Positions 1 through 5,101 of a stretch of DNA of 5,101 nt are shown here, in pieces; the first letter of the stretch is position 1; every line of letters starts with the position of its first letter. This DNA is from Pseudomonadales bacterium (lineage in GTDB: Bacteria; Pseudomonadota; Gammaproteobacteria; Pseudomonadales; Azotimanducaceae). The notes below the pieces were generated by a model. That model ran no database searches, was not told the DNA's origin, and was given only the letters and a program-made list of their open reading frames with translations. Where the stretch lies: contig SKXG01000386.1 of NCBI GenBank assembly GCA_007128525.1, forward strand, positions 1-5,101. The letters run 5' to 3'. The translations under genes were made by a program, and so were the position numbers.

Positions 1-7
1 CGGATAC

Positions 8-16
8 TGATATAGT
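8..16 (+). promoter_or_regulatory. Candidate extended -10 promoter element for the AAA+/VWA operon
   Basis: The sequence TGATATAGT reads as an extended -10 element: TG, one base, then TATAGT, which matches five of six bases of TATAAT. Transcription would begin near position 22-23 and give a leader of about 30 nt before the TTG start at 52. The matching -35 hexamer would lie before the window, so it cannot be checked. Such a short AT-rich match can occur by chance, and an upstream gene could share the transcript. Confidence 0.35.
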
Positions 17-40
17 CGAATCCGTGTTCACGCTGCATAG

Positions 41-54
41 GGAGGCACGTCTTG
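41..54 (+). promoter_or_regulatory. Ribosome binding site that fixes a TTG start
   Basis: GGAGG at 41-45 lies 6 nt before the TTG at 52-54. An in-frame TAG stop at 13-15 limits any upstream extension, and no in-frame ATG or GTG lies between that stop and the TTG. The first in-frame ATG is codon 261, well inside the ATPase core. The TTG is therefore the start. Confidence 0.85.
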
Positions 55-1446
55 ACTACCAGACCCAGCACTGTCGGTGAATTTCGCACAGCGGGCTACG
101 AAGTACTGCCCGTCAAACAGGAAATCCGGCGCAACCTGATACAACGCATTGCCAATCATGAACCGCTGTTTCCTGGCATCCTGGGGTACGAAGACAGTGT
201 CCTGCCCCAGATTCAGAACGCGCTGCTCAGCGGCCAGGACATCATCCTGCTGGGCGAACGCGGGCAGGCCAAGTCGCGCATCATCCGCGCCCTGTGCCAC
301 CTGCTTGATGAGTGGACACCGGTACTCGACAACGTTGAAATTCCGGAGAATCCGTTTGCACCGATTTCTGCCGAAGGGCGTCGGCTACTTGAAGAACTGG
401 GTGACGATGCGCCCATCCGCTGGCTGCATCGCGATGAACGCTATGGCGAGAAACTCGCCACACCGGACATCACCATCGCCGACCTGATCGGTGAGGTCGA
501 TCCCATCAAGGTCGCTGAAGGCCGCTATCTGTCTGATGAACTGACCCTGCACTTTGGTTTGTTGCCGCGGGTCAATCGCGGGATATTCGCCATCAATGAA
601 CTGCCTGACCTGGCCGAGCGCATACAGGTCGGGCTGCTGAACGTGCTAGAAGAACGCGACATCCAGATCCGTGGGCACCGCGTGCGTCTGCCGCTCGACC
701 TGCTGCTGGTGGCGACCGCCAACCCCGAGGATTACACGAATCGCGGCCGCATCATCACGCCGCTCAAGGATCGCTACGGCGCCCAGATCCGCACTCACTA
801 TCCGGAAGAGCTGGCGCAGGAAATTTCGATCATGGAACAGGAGGCGGCGCAGCTCGATATGGCCGACTATCGTGTCCATGTACCGCCGTTCATGAAGGAA
901 ATCGTTGCCGAAATCACGCACCTGGCGCGCCGCTCACCGGATGTCAATCAGCGCTCCGGCGTCTCCGTCAGGGCCTCGGTTGCCAACTATGAAGCACTGC
1001 TGGCCAATGCTTTCCGCAGAGCGCTGCGGGTCGGAGAAACCGAGGTGGTGCCCCGCGTCTCTGACCTGCCTTTCATACTGCCATCGCTGCAGGGCAAGAT
1101 TGAATTTGAAGCCATGGACATGGGCCAGGAAGAACGCGTCATGGCACGCCTGCTGCAAATGGCGATCAAGACGGTATTCGACCGCAAGATCAACATACGT
1201 GAACTTGACGATCTGGTGCTCGCCTTTGCCGATGGATTGAGCGTGGAAATCGGCGAGTCCGTGTCCAGCGCCAATTACGTTGGCATTCTGGAAAAAGTTC
1301 CCGGCCTCACTGAAGCCATAGCGCCGGTCGCCGGAGAAAGTGAGGCCAGCAGGGCTGCCGCCATCGAGTTTCTGCTCGAAGGCCTGCACTTGCACAAGAT
1401 GCTGAACAAATACAGCGCCGCCGGCCGCCAGGCCTATCGGGGCTGA
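52..1446 (+). CDS. MoxR/ChlI-like AAA+ ATPase (magnesium chelatase subunit I-related)
   Basis: This 464-residue protein is predicted to be a cytoplasmic AAA+ ATPase of the helix-2-insert clade (MoxR, ChlI/BchI), which uses ATP hydrolysis to remodel partner proteins. Visible motifs are a Walker A loop GERGQAKS (68-75), a Walker B-like strand GIFAINELPDL (177-187), a sensor-1 region ATANPEDYTN (221-230), a likely arginine finger in LKDRYG (238-243, R241), and a possible sensor-2 arginine in RSGVSVR (301-307). Two positions are non-canonical: alanine replaces the last glycine of GxxGxGK[ST], and asparagine (N182) precedes the Walker B glutamate. From memory both are typical of this subfamily, so they do not suggest a dead enzyme. 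Residues 1-60 carry a conserved N-terminal region with GYEVLPVKQEIRRNL and LFPGILGYED. The start is TTG with a strong ribosome binding site. The VWA gene follows 16 nt downstream and is the probable partner, as in ChlI/ChlD and MoxR/VWA systems. The magnesium chelatase label reflects homology only, because no H subunit is nearby. Confidence 0.9.
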   Translation: MTTRPSTVGEFRTAGYEVLPVKQEIRRNLIQRIANHEPLFPGILGYEDSVLPQIQNALLSGQDIILLGERGQAKSRIIRALCHLLDEWTPVLDNVEIPENPFAPISAEGRRLLEELGDDAPIRWLHRDERYGEKLATPDITIADLIGEVDPIKVAEGRYLSDELTLHFGLLPRVNRGIFAINELPDLAERIQVGLLNVLEERDIQIRGHRVRLPLDLLLVATANPEDYTNRGRIITPLKDRYGAQIRTHYPEELAQEISIMEQEAAQLDMADYRVHVPPFMKEIVAEITHLARRSPDVNQRSGVSVRASVANYEALLANAFRRALRVGETEVVPRVSDLPFILPSLQGKIEFEAMDMGQEERVMARLLQMAIKTVFDRKINIRELDDLVLAFADGLSVEIGESVSSANYVGILEKVPGLTEAIAPVAGESEASRAAAIEFLLEGLHLHKMLNKYSAAGRQAYRG

Positions 1447-1462
1447 ACTGAAGGAGGCAAAG

Positions 1463-3586
1463 ATGGCAGGTTTCTACACCAGACACTGGTTCGCCCGCTG
1501 GGACGGGAGCCAGGATCTGCCAGAGCTGAACCCGGACGACATTCTAGCCGAAATGGCTGATGACCTGATGGAGTACGGCGACCTGCGCTGGGCGATGCGC
1601 AACCTGCTGTCCCGGGGCATGCAAATGCCGGATGGCGGCTATCAACAGGGCCTGCGCGACATGCTGCAAAAACTGCGCGAGCAGAAGCGCCAGCAGCTGC
1701 AACGTTTCGACCTGTCCAGCGCCATGGACAACATCAAGCAGGAACTCGACGAAATCCTGCAGATGGAGCGCGACCGCATTGACGAATGGCTTGCCGGCCG
1801 CACTGGGCCGGACCAGACCGCGCCGGATACAGAACACCTTGGCGATGCTGAAAACGTCCAGCCCGACGACACAGCGCCCGACACAGATCAGGCCACGACC
1901 GATTCCACCGGTGACAGCGGCGCGCCGGGCACCACAGACGACTTTTCCAGCAGCCTGTTCAAGAGCATCGCACAACGTAACGCCGAAGCCCTGAATGCAC
2001 TGCCTCCGGACACGGCCGGTCGCGTCAAGGCATTGGAGAAGTATGAATTTCTGAATCCGGATGCACAGCGAAGGTTTCTGGAGCTGCTGAATCAGCTGCG
2101 CAAGGCCATGACGCAGACGTTTTTCAAAGACATCGAAAACATGGTCAAGAACATGTCCAAGGGCGACATTGATCGCATGAAGGACATGGTCAAGGCACTG
2201 AACGAGATGATCGTCAAAAAGATCGCCGGCCAGGATCCGGGTTTTGACGAATTCATGCAGCGTTTCGGTGACATGTTCGGCGACAACCCGCCGCAGTCGC
2301 TGGATGAGCTGCTTGAACACATGCGACAGCAAATGGCAGCGAGTCAGTCACTGCTGGCTTCGCTGAGTCCGGAACAACGTGATCAGCTGCAGTCTCTGCT
2401 GGCAGACCGCTTCGGCGATCCGGAACTGGAAGCGGAGCTGCGCAAGCTGGCAAAAGAGATGGACTTCCTCACACCCGAAGGCCAGCGTTACCGATTCAGG
2501 GGTGATGAGCCCATTGATCTCGACGCCGCCATGCGCCTGATGCAGCAGATGCATGAACTGGATGACATGATCGACCAAATGCAGTTCGCCGAACGCTTCG
2601 GTGATCTGGACGACATCGATTCAGACCAGCTTGAGAAGCTGCTGGGGGAAGGTGCCAAAGACCAGCTGGATGATCTGAAGAAACTGCTCGATGCGCTTGA
2701 GGAGGCTGGTTACATCCGCCCCAATGGGGATGCCTATGAGCTGACACCACGCGGTTCACGCATGATCGGCCAGAAAGCACTGGGGGAAATTTACGCCAGG
2801 CTCCGCAAACAGAATCTCGGCAATCACGCACTACCCGAAGAAGGCCGATTCGGCGAACGGCTGGAACAGACCAAGCCCTATGAGTTTGGTGATCCGTTCC
2901 ACCTGCACATGCCGCGTACCATCCGCAATGCGCTCAATCGCAACGGACCGGAGACGCCCGTACGCCTGAAGCCGGAAGACTTCGAGGTGTATCGCAGCGA
3001 GATGCTGACCTCCAGCGCGACCGCGCTGTTGATCGACCTGTCCTGGTCGATGGCATTGCGGGGATCCTTTCAGGCCGCCAAGAAGGTTGCCATGGCCCTG
3101 CACCACCTTATTACGTCTCAATACCCCAAGGACAAGTTCTTCATTATTGGCTTTGCCGCCTACGCCAAGGAGCTTCAGCCCAAGGATCTGCCCTATCTGC
3201 AGTGGGATGAATACGTACTCGGGACCAATATGCAACATGCTCTACTACTGGCGGAACGCAAGCTGTCAGCGGAGCAGGTAGGCACGCGACAGATCATCAT
3301 GATCTCCGATGGCGAGCCCACCGCTCATCTTGAGCATGGCCAGGCGCAGTTCGCGTATCCGCCAACGCCGGAAACCATTGCGGCCACGCTGAGCGCCGTC
3401 AAGCACTGCACACAGCGACGTATAGCCATCAACACGTTCATGCTGGATGCCAGCAACAACCTGAAAGCCTTTATGGAGCGCATGGCCAAAATCAACGGTG
3501 GTCGGGTCTTCTTTACCAACCCGGAACAGCTTGGTGAGTACATTCTGGTGGACTTTGTGCAACATAAGCGGAAGAAACTGCACTAA
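1463..3586 (+). CDS. VWA domain protein, ChlD/COG4867-like partner of the AAA+ ATPase
   Basis: This is a 707-residue, probably cytoplasmic protein with no signal peptide or membrane segment. The N-terminus (about 1-110) contains WFARWDGSQDLPELN and helical, charged sequence. Residues about 113-162 form a low-complexity Asp/Thr/Pro linker with TAPDT twice (119-123 and 137-141). Residues 165-400 are mostly helical, rich in Met, Gln, Asp and Leu, and likely coiled or bundled. Residues about 402-447 (DALEEAGYI, then YELTPRG) resemble a small winged helix. A conserved block KPYEFGDPFHLHMPRTIRNA (471-490) leads into the C-terminal VWA domain (about 518-700). Its MIDAS residues are all present: DLSWS (D525, S527, S529), T588 and D616 in ISDGE, so divalent metal binding is expected. 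GGAGG at 1453-1457 sits 5 nt before the ATG, and the gap after the ATPase gene is 16 nt, so the two are almost certainly co-transcribed. In related systems the VWA protein docks on the AAA+ ring and recruits substrate; the substrate here is unknown. Confidence 0.9.
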   Translation: MAGFYTRHWFARWDGSQDLPELNPDDILAEMADDLMEYGDLRWAMRNLLSRGMQMPDGGYQQGLRDMLQKLREQKRQQLQRFDLSSAMDNIKQELDEILQMERDRIDEWLAGRTGPDQTAPDTEHLGDAENVQPDDTAPDTDQATTDSTGDSGAPGTTDDFSSSLFKSIAQRNAEALNALPPDTAGRVKALEKYEFLNPDAQRRFLELLNQLRKAMTQTFFKDIENMVKNMSKGDIDRMKDMVKALNEMIVKKIAGQDPGFDEFMQRFGDMFGDNPPQSLDELLEHMRQQMAASQSLLASLSPEQRDQLQSLLADRFGDPELEAELRKLAKEMDFLTPEGQRYRFRGDEPIDLDAAMRLMQQMHELDDMIDQMQFAERFGDLDDIDSDQLEKLLGEGAKDQLDDLKKLLDALEEAGYIRPNGDAYELTPRGSRMIGQKALGEIYARLRKQNLGNHALPEEGRFGERLEQTKPYEFGDPFHLHMPRTIRNALNRNGPETPVRLKPEDFEVYRSEMLTSSATALLIDLSWSMALRGSFQAAKKVAMALHHLITSQYPKDKFFIIGFAAYAKELQPKDLPYLQWDEYVLGTNMQHALLLAERKLSAEQVGTRQIIMISDGEPTAHLEHGQAQFAYPPTPETIAATLSAVKHCTQRRIAINTFMLDASNNLKAFMERMAKINGGRVFFTNPEQLGEYILVDFVQHKRKKLH

Positions 3587-3603
3587 GGTGGCAAGTGGCC
3601 ACT
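3587..3603 (+). terminator. Weak GC-rich hairpin just after the VWA gene
   Basis: GTGGC (3588-3592) can pair with GCCAC (3598-3602) across a 5-nt loop, with a possible outer G-T pair. It begins right after the TAA stop. There is no following T-run, so this is not a standard intrinsic terminator. The overlapping perfect palindrome AGTGGCCACT (3594-3603) is an alternative reading. It may help to end the operon, which faces a convergent gene. Confidence 0.25.
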
Positions 3604-3613
3604 CTGTGGTCTG

Positions 3614-3627
3614 CGAGCGAACGAGCG
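3614..3627. repeat. Short direct repeat CGAGCG-AA-CGAGCG in the intergenic spacer
   Basis: Two copies of CGAGCG separated by AA lie within a GCGA-like tetranucleotide run between two convergent genes. It may be a remnant or member of a dispersed intergenic repeat, but only one unit is visible here, so the family cannot be judged. The rest of the spacer to 3667 is G-rich with no recognisable gene. Confidence 0.4.
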
Positions 3628-3667
3628 TGAGGTTTGGGGCGGTAAGGGTGCGGGGCTCAGCGTACGA

Positions 3668-3967
3668 TCAGAACCCGCCCTCTTTCACCACATAGTCGAC
3701 ATAGGCCCTGCGATCGAGGTCTCGCGACAGGCTGACGGACTCGAGCAGAAACTCTCGAATGATCCGGCATGCTTCCGCCTGTGACGCTGCCTGCTTCAGG
3801 CTGTCTTTCAGGATGCTGGACTCAACCTGAGCTTCAAACTCAGTCGCATACGGGCCCACGTCGATGTCTTCGCGTGTGCGGAAGTACCAGTCACCATTGC
3901 AGCGGAACACCCGCTCCGCGCGAAACCAGGTTCGATTTGAGGCCGCATCGTGGCGTCTCGTCTTCAT
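3668..3967 (-). CDS. Small DUF6316-like protein of unknown function
   Basis: This 99-residue protein is probably cytoplasmic, with no signal peptide or membrane segment. The segment RTWFRAERVFRCNGDWYF (12-29) followed by TRED and VGPY (31-40) has the pattern of a short beta-rich module in which a protein 'needs a front' of the form xNGxWYFxTRE..xGP; I associate this with DUF6316 of Gammaproteobacteria, from memory and tentatively. Residues 42-80 look helical, with alternating charged and Ala/Leu residues, and the tail is RRAYVDYVVKEGGF. I chose the ATG at 3965-3967 because GGAG lies 8 nt upstream of it. The ATG nine codons earlier (3992-3994) has no ribosome binding site. The gene is convergent with the VWA gene (81 nt apart) and divergent from the exopolysaccharide export gene, so it is probably a single-gene unit. 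No function can be assigned. Confidence 0.65.
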   Translation of the reverse strand: MKTRRHDAASNRTWFRAERVFRCNGDWYFRTREDIDVGPYATEFEAQVESSILKDSLKQAASQAEACRIIREFLLESVSLSRDLDRRAYVDYVVKEGGF

Positions 3968-3975
3968 GGCCAGTT

Positions 3976-3979
3976 CTCC
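3976..3979 (-). promoter_or_regulatory. Ribosome binding site supporting the shorter start of the small minus-strand gene
   Basis: On the minus strand TTTTGGAGAAC places GGAG 8 nt before the ATG at 3967-3965. The alternative upstream ATG at 3994-3992 is preceded by CGCCCTTTGCACA, which has no purine-rich Shine-Dalgarno match. This supports a 99-residue product rather than 108 residues. Confidence 0.6.
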
Positions 3980-4119
3980 AAAACTGAGACCCATTGTGCA
4001 AAGGGCGATGCCAAAGGTCTGTAATGGCCTGGTAGGGCTTGTAAGCGGCTTGCAGTAGCGTGAACCAGGTCAAATGTCTGCGTCGTACAAAGCTCTCACA
4101 GTCCACCACATCACAGTGC

Positions 4120-4149
4120 TGGGCAATAGACGCAGCGGGCGTTTATGAT
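4120..4149 (+). promoter_or_regulatory. Candidate sigma70-type promoter for the exopolysaccharide export operon
   Basis: TATGAT at 4144-4149 matches five of six -10 bases. TGGGCA at 4120-4125 matches four of six -35 bases with an 18-bp spacer. Transcription would start near 4156, leaving about 24 nt before the ATG at 4180. The remainder of the divergent intergenic region (3968-4179, about 210 bp) shows no gene. A 7-bp inverted repeat, CTGCGTC (4078-4084) and GACGCAG (4129-4135), has its right arm in the promoter spacer and could be an operator or chance. No convincing promoter for the minus-strand gene was found. Confidence 0.4.
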
Positions 4150-4167
4150 CCAGCCCTAGTTTGTTCC

Positions 4168-4182
4168 GGAGGAAGCCGCATG
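4168..4182 (+). promoter_or_regulatory. Ribosome binding site that sets the export lipoprotein start
   Basis: GGAGG at 4168-4172 lies 7 nt before the ATG at 4180-4182. The open frame extends upstream to an ATG at 4060, but that start would put 40 charged residues before the lipoprotein signal. The start at 4180 gives a normal type II signal peptide. Confidence 0.85.
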
Positions 4183-4833
4183 TCGTTGTCGCCCACAGGT
4201 ACCCCTGCAGCCCGAACCTGGCTCTCGACCCGTTGGGTGAGCCTGATTGGCGCGCTGATCCTGCTGGGTGGCTGCGCTGGTGGCACCGCGCCACCACCCT
4301 CAGTCGACGATGCTGACGAGGATGCCATCTTTGATGACGAGTACCGGATCGGCGTTGGCGACAGCCTGAGAATCGACGTCTGGCGCAACCCGGACCTCAG
4401 TGTGGAAGTGCCGGTACGGCCGGACGGGCGCGTGTCCGTGCCTTTGGCGGGAGACCTGCGAGTCGGCAATCGGACGCCGGAAGAAGTCAGCACCATGTTG
4501 CAGGAGCGGCTCGCTACCTACATCAGAGACCCCTTTGTCACTGTCATCGTTACCGACATGGGCAGCGCGGCATACCGCTCTCGCGTGCGGGTCACAGGGG
4601 CGGTTGCCGAACCCCTCTCCCTGCCCTACCGACAGGGCATGACAGTACTGGACCTGGTACTGGAAGCCGGTGGTCTGACGGAGTTTGCCCGCCCGAACGC
4701 CGCCGTATTGTACCGGGCCAATGGCGATCGCCTGGATCTGCGCCTCGGCCGTATGCTGAGTCGAGGCGACATGGCCACCAACTACAGTTTGAGCCCCGGT
4801 GACGTGATAACCGTTCCCGAACGTGGCTTCTGA
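4180..4833 (+). CDS. Polysaccharide export (OPX/Wza-like) lipoprotein, PEP-CTERM/XrtA-associated type
   Basis: This 217-residue lipoprotein is predicted to act in exopolysaccharide export across the outer membrane. The signal has arginines at 12 and 18, a hydrophobic stretch (19-30) and the lipobox LGGC with lipidated C32. Ala at +2 fits outer-membrane sorting. An acidic tether (43-54) follows. The poly_export (PES) domain spans about 54-126, with YRIGVGDSLRIDVWRNPDLS and VPVRPDG (77-83). One SLBB domain spans about 135-190 (VRVTGAVAEP, then AGGLTEFA at 163-170). The chain ends SPGDVITVPERGF. YRIG.GDSL, VWRNPDLSV, VPVRPDG and GGLTEFA are strongly reminiscent of the PEP-CTERM-associated export family (TIGR03027), also called EpsE-like. 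Unlike Wza (well over 300 residues), there is one SLBB repeat and no room for the C-terminal amphipathic helix that forms the Wza outer-membrane pore. A putative beta-barrel gene follows after 8 nt, so they are probably co-transcribed. No exosortase or PEP-CTERM substrate is inside the window. Confidence 0.9.
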   Translation: MSLSPTGTPAARTWLSTRWVSLIGALILLGGCAGGTAPPPSVDDADEDAIFDDEYRIGVGDSLRIDVWRNPDLSVEVPVRPDGRVSVPLAGDLRVGNRTPEEVSTMLQERLATYIRDPFVTVIVTDMGSAAYRSRVRVTGAVAEPLSLPYRQGMTVLDLVLEAGGLTEFARPNAAVLYRANGDRLDLRLGRMLSRGDMATNYSLSPGDVITVPERGF

Positions 4834-4841
4834 GCGGTTAT

Positions 4842-5101
4842 ATGCCCATCAATTACCTCAGAGCCGGACAGGGCCTGCTGCTTTTCATTATGGCCTTGCT
4901 GGCGTCGACAGTCAGTGCGCTGGAAATCGGTGTCACTGCTCGCTATATCGGTGAATTCGACAGCAATGCCGCCCTGACACGCAGCGATACAGTAGCGGAC
5001 TGGATACACCGTCCAGGTGTACTGCTGACGGCGCAGCATGCCGGCGCAAGGTTGGAGGTTGATGGCAGCTACGATGTTGAACGGCGTCTGTATCGCGAGG
5101 A
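4842..5101 (+). CDS. Secreted, putative outer-membrane beta-barrel protein, 5' part only
   Basis: Only the first 86 codons are present; the frame stays open to the window end. The protein begins MPINYLRAGQ and has a Sec signal peptide: R7, a hydrophobic core GLLLFIMALLAS (11-22), and a likely cleavage after VSA (24-26). The mature part starts LEIGVTARYIGEFDSNAAL, with alternating polar and hydrophobic residues. It continues with RPGVLLTAQHAGARLEVDGS (58-77), two strand-like stretches with a turn, then YDVERRLYRE. This pattern fits an outer-membrane barrel of the kind found in exopolysaccharide loci (BBP2-like or the PEP-CTERM-associated TIGR03016 type), but the family cannot be fixed from the fragment. 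The ATG lies 8 nt after the stop of the export gene and has only a poor ribosome binding site (GAG in TGAGCGG), so translational coupling is likely. It could be an outer-membrane partner of the export lipoprotein. Confidence 0.7.
   Translation, partial: MPINYLRAGQGLLLFIMALLASTVSALEIGVTARYIGEFDSNAALTRSDTVADWIHRPGVLLTAQHAGARLEVDGSYDVERRLYRE

Noticed and set aside
934..1395. Minus-strand open frame of 153 codons opposite the ATPase gene
   Set aside because: It is a shadow of the ATPase coding frame with no ribosome binding site or domain evidence considered convincing.
1544..2332. Long minus-strand open frame of 262 codons opposite the VWA gene
   Set aside because: It is antisense to a clearly real gene, has no recognisable domain and is explained by the codon bias of the opposite strand.
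52..3586. Magnesium chelatase for bacteriochlorophyll synthesis
   Set aside because: The ATPase and VWA proteins are only distant relatives of ChlI and ChlD, and no H subunit or other tetrapyrrole gene is visible.
3996..4012. Sigma54-like site on the minus strand, TGGCATCGCCCTTTGCA
   Set aside because: The GG and GC elements are 11 bp apart instead of the required 10, and sigma54 is strict about this spacing. It also lies so close to the upstream ATG that a start there would leave almost no leader.
4068..4073. TTGACC on the minus strand as a -35 element for the small gene
   Set aside because: No acceptable -10 hexamer occurs 16-18 bp downstream.
4060..4179. Extended N-terminus of the export lipoprotein from the ATG at 4060
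   Set aside because: It would place 40 non-signal residues before a good lipoprotein signal, while the ATG at 4180 has GGAGG at the right distance.

Overview
The window looks like chromosomal DNA of a moderately GC-rich gram-negative bacterium, most likely a gammaproteobacterium. The reasons are strong GGAGG ribosome binding sites, a lipoprotein with an outer-membrane-type lipobox, a Sec-dependent envelope protein, an exopolysaccharide export gene of the exosortase/PEP-CTERM type, and a small DUF6316-like protein that I associate with Gammaproteobacteria. I see no mobile element, CRISPR array, rRNA or tRNA.

Left part (1-3586): a probable promoter element is followed by two tightly spaced co-directional genes. 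The first (52-1446, TTG start) encodes a ChlI/MoxR-like AAA+ ATPase of 464 residues. The second (1463-3586) encodes a 707-residue protein with a C-terminal von Willebrand A (VWA) domain that has a complete metal-binding MIDAS motif. Together they form a conserved but functionally obscure ATPase/VWA pair, related to magnesium chelatase subunits I and D and similar in architecture to the actinobacterial Rv0958/Rv0959 pair. No chelatase H subunit or tetrapyrrole gene is present, so a chaperone-like remodelling role is more plausible than magnesium insertion.

Middle (3587-4179): a short, repeat-containing spacer with a weak hairpin separates the pair from a convergent minus-strand gene for a 99-residue DUF6316-like protein (3668-3967). 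A divergent intergenic region of about 210 bp follows, with a candidate sigma70-type promoter reading to the right.

Right part (4180-5101): this is the beginning of an exopolysaccharide secretion operon. It holds a short outer-membrane polysaccharide export (OPX, Wza-like) lipoprotein of the PEP-CTERM/XrtA-associated type, then, after 8 nt, the 5' end of a secreted protein that looks like an outer-membrane beta-barrel and is cut by the window end. The short OPX protein has no room for the Wza C-terminal membrane-spanning helix. Its pairing with a putative beta-barrel suggests that the second protein could supply the outer-membrane pore. This is the most interesting mechanistic hypothesis here, but it rests on only 86 residues of the barrel candidate.
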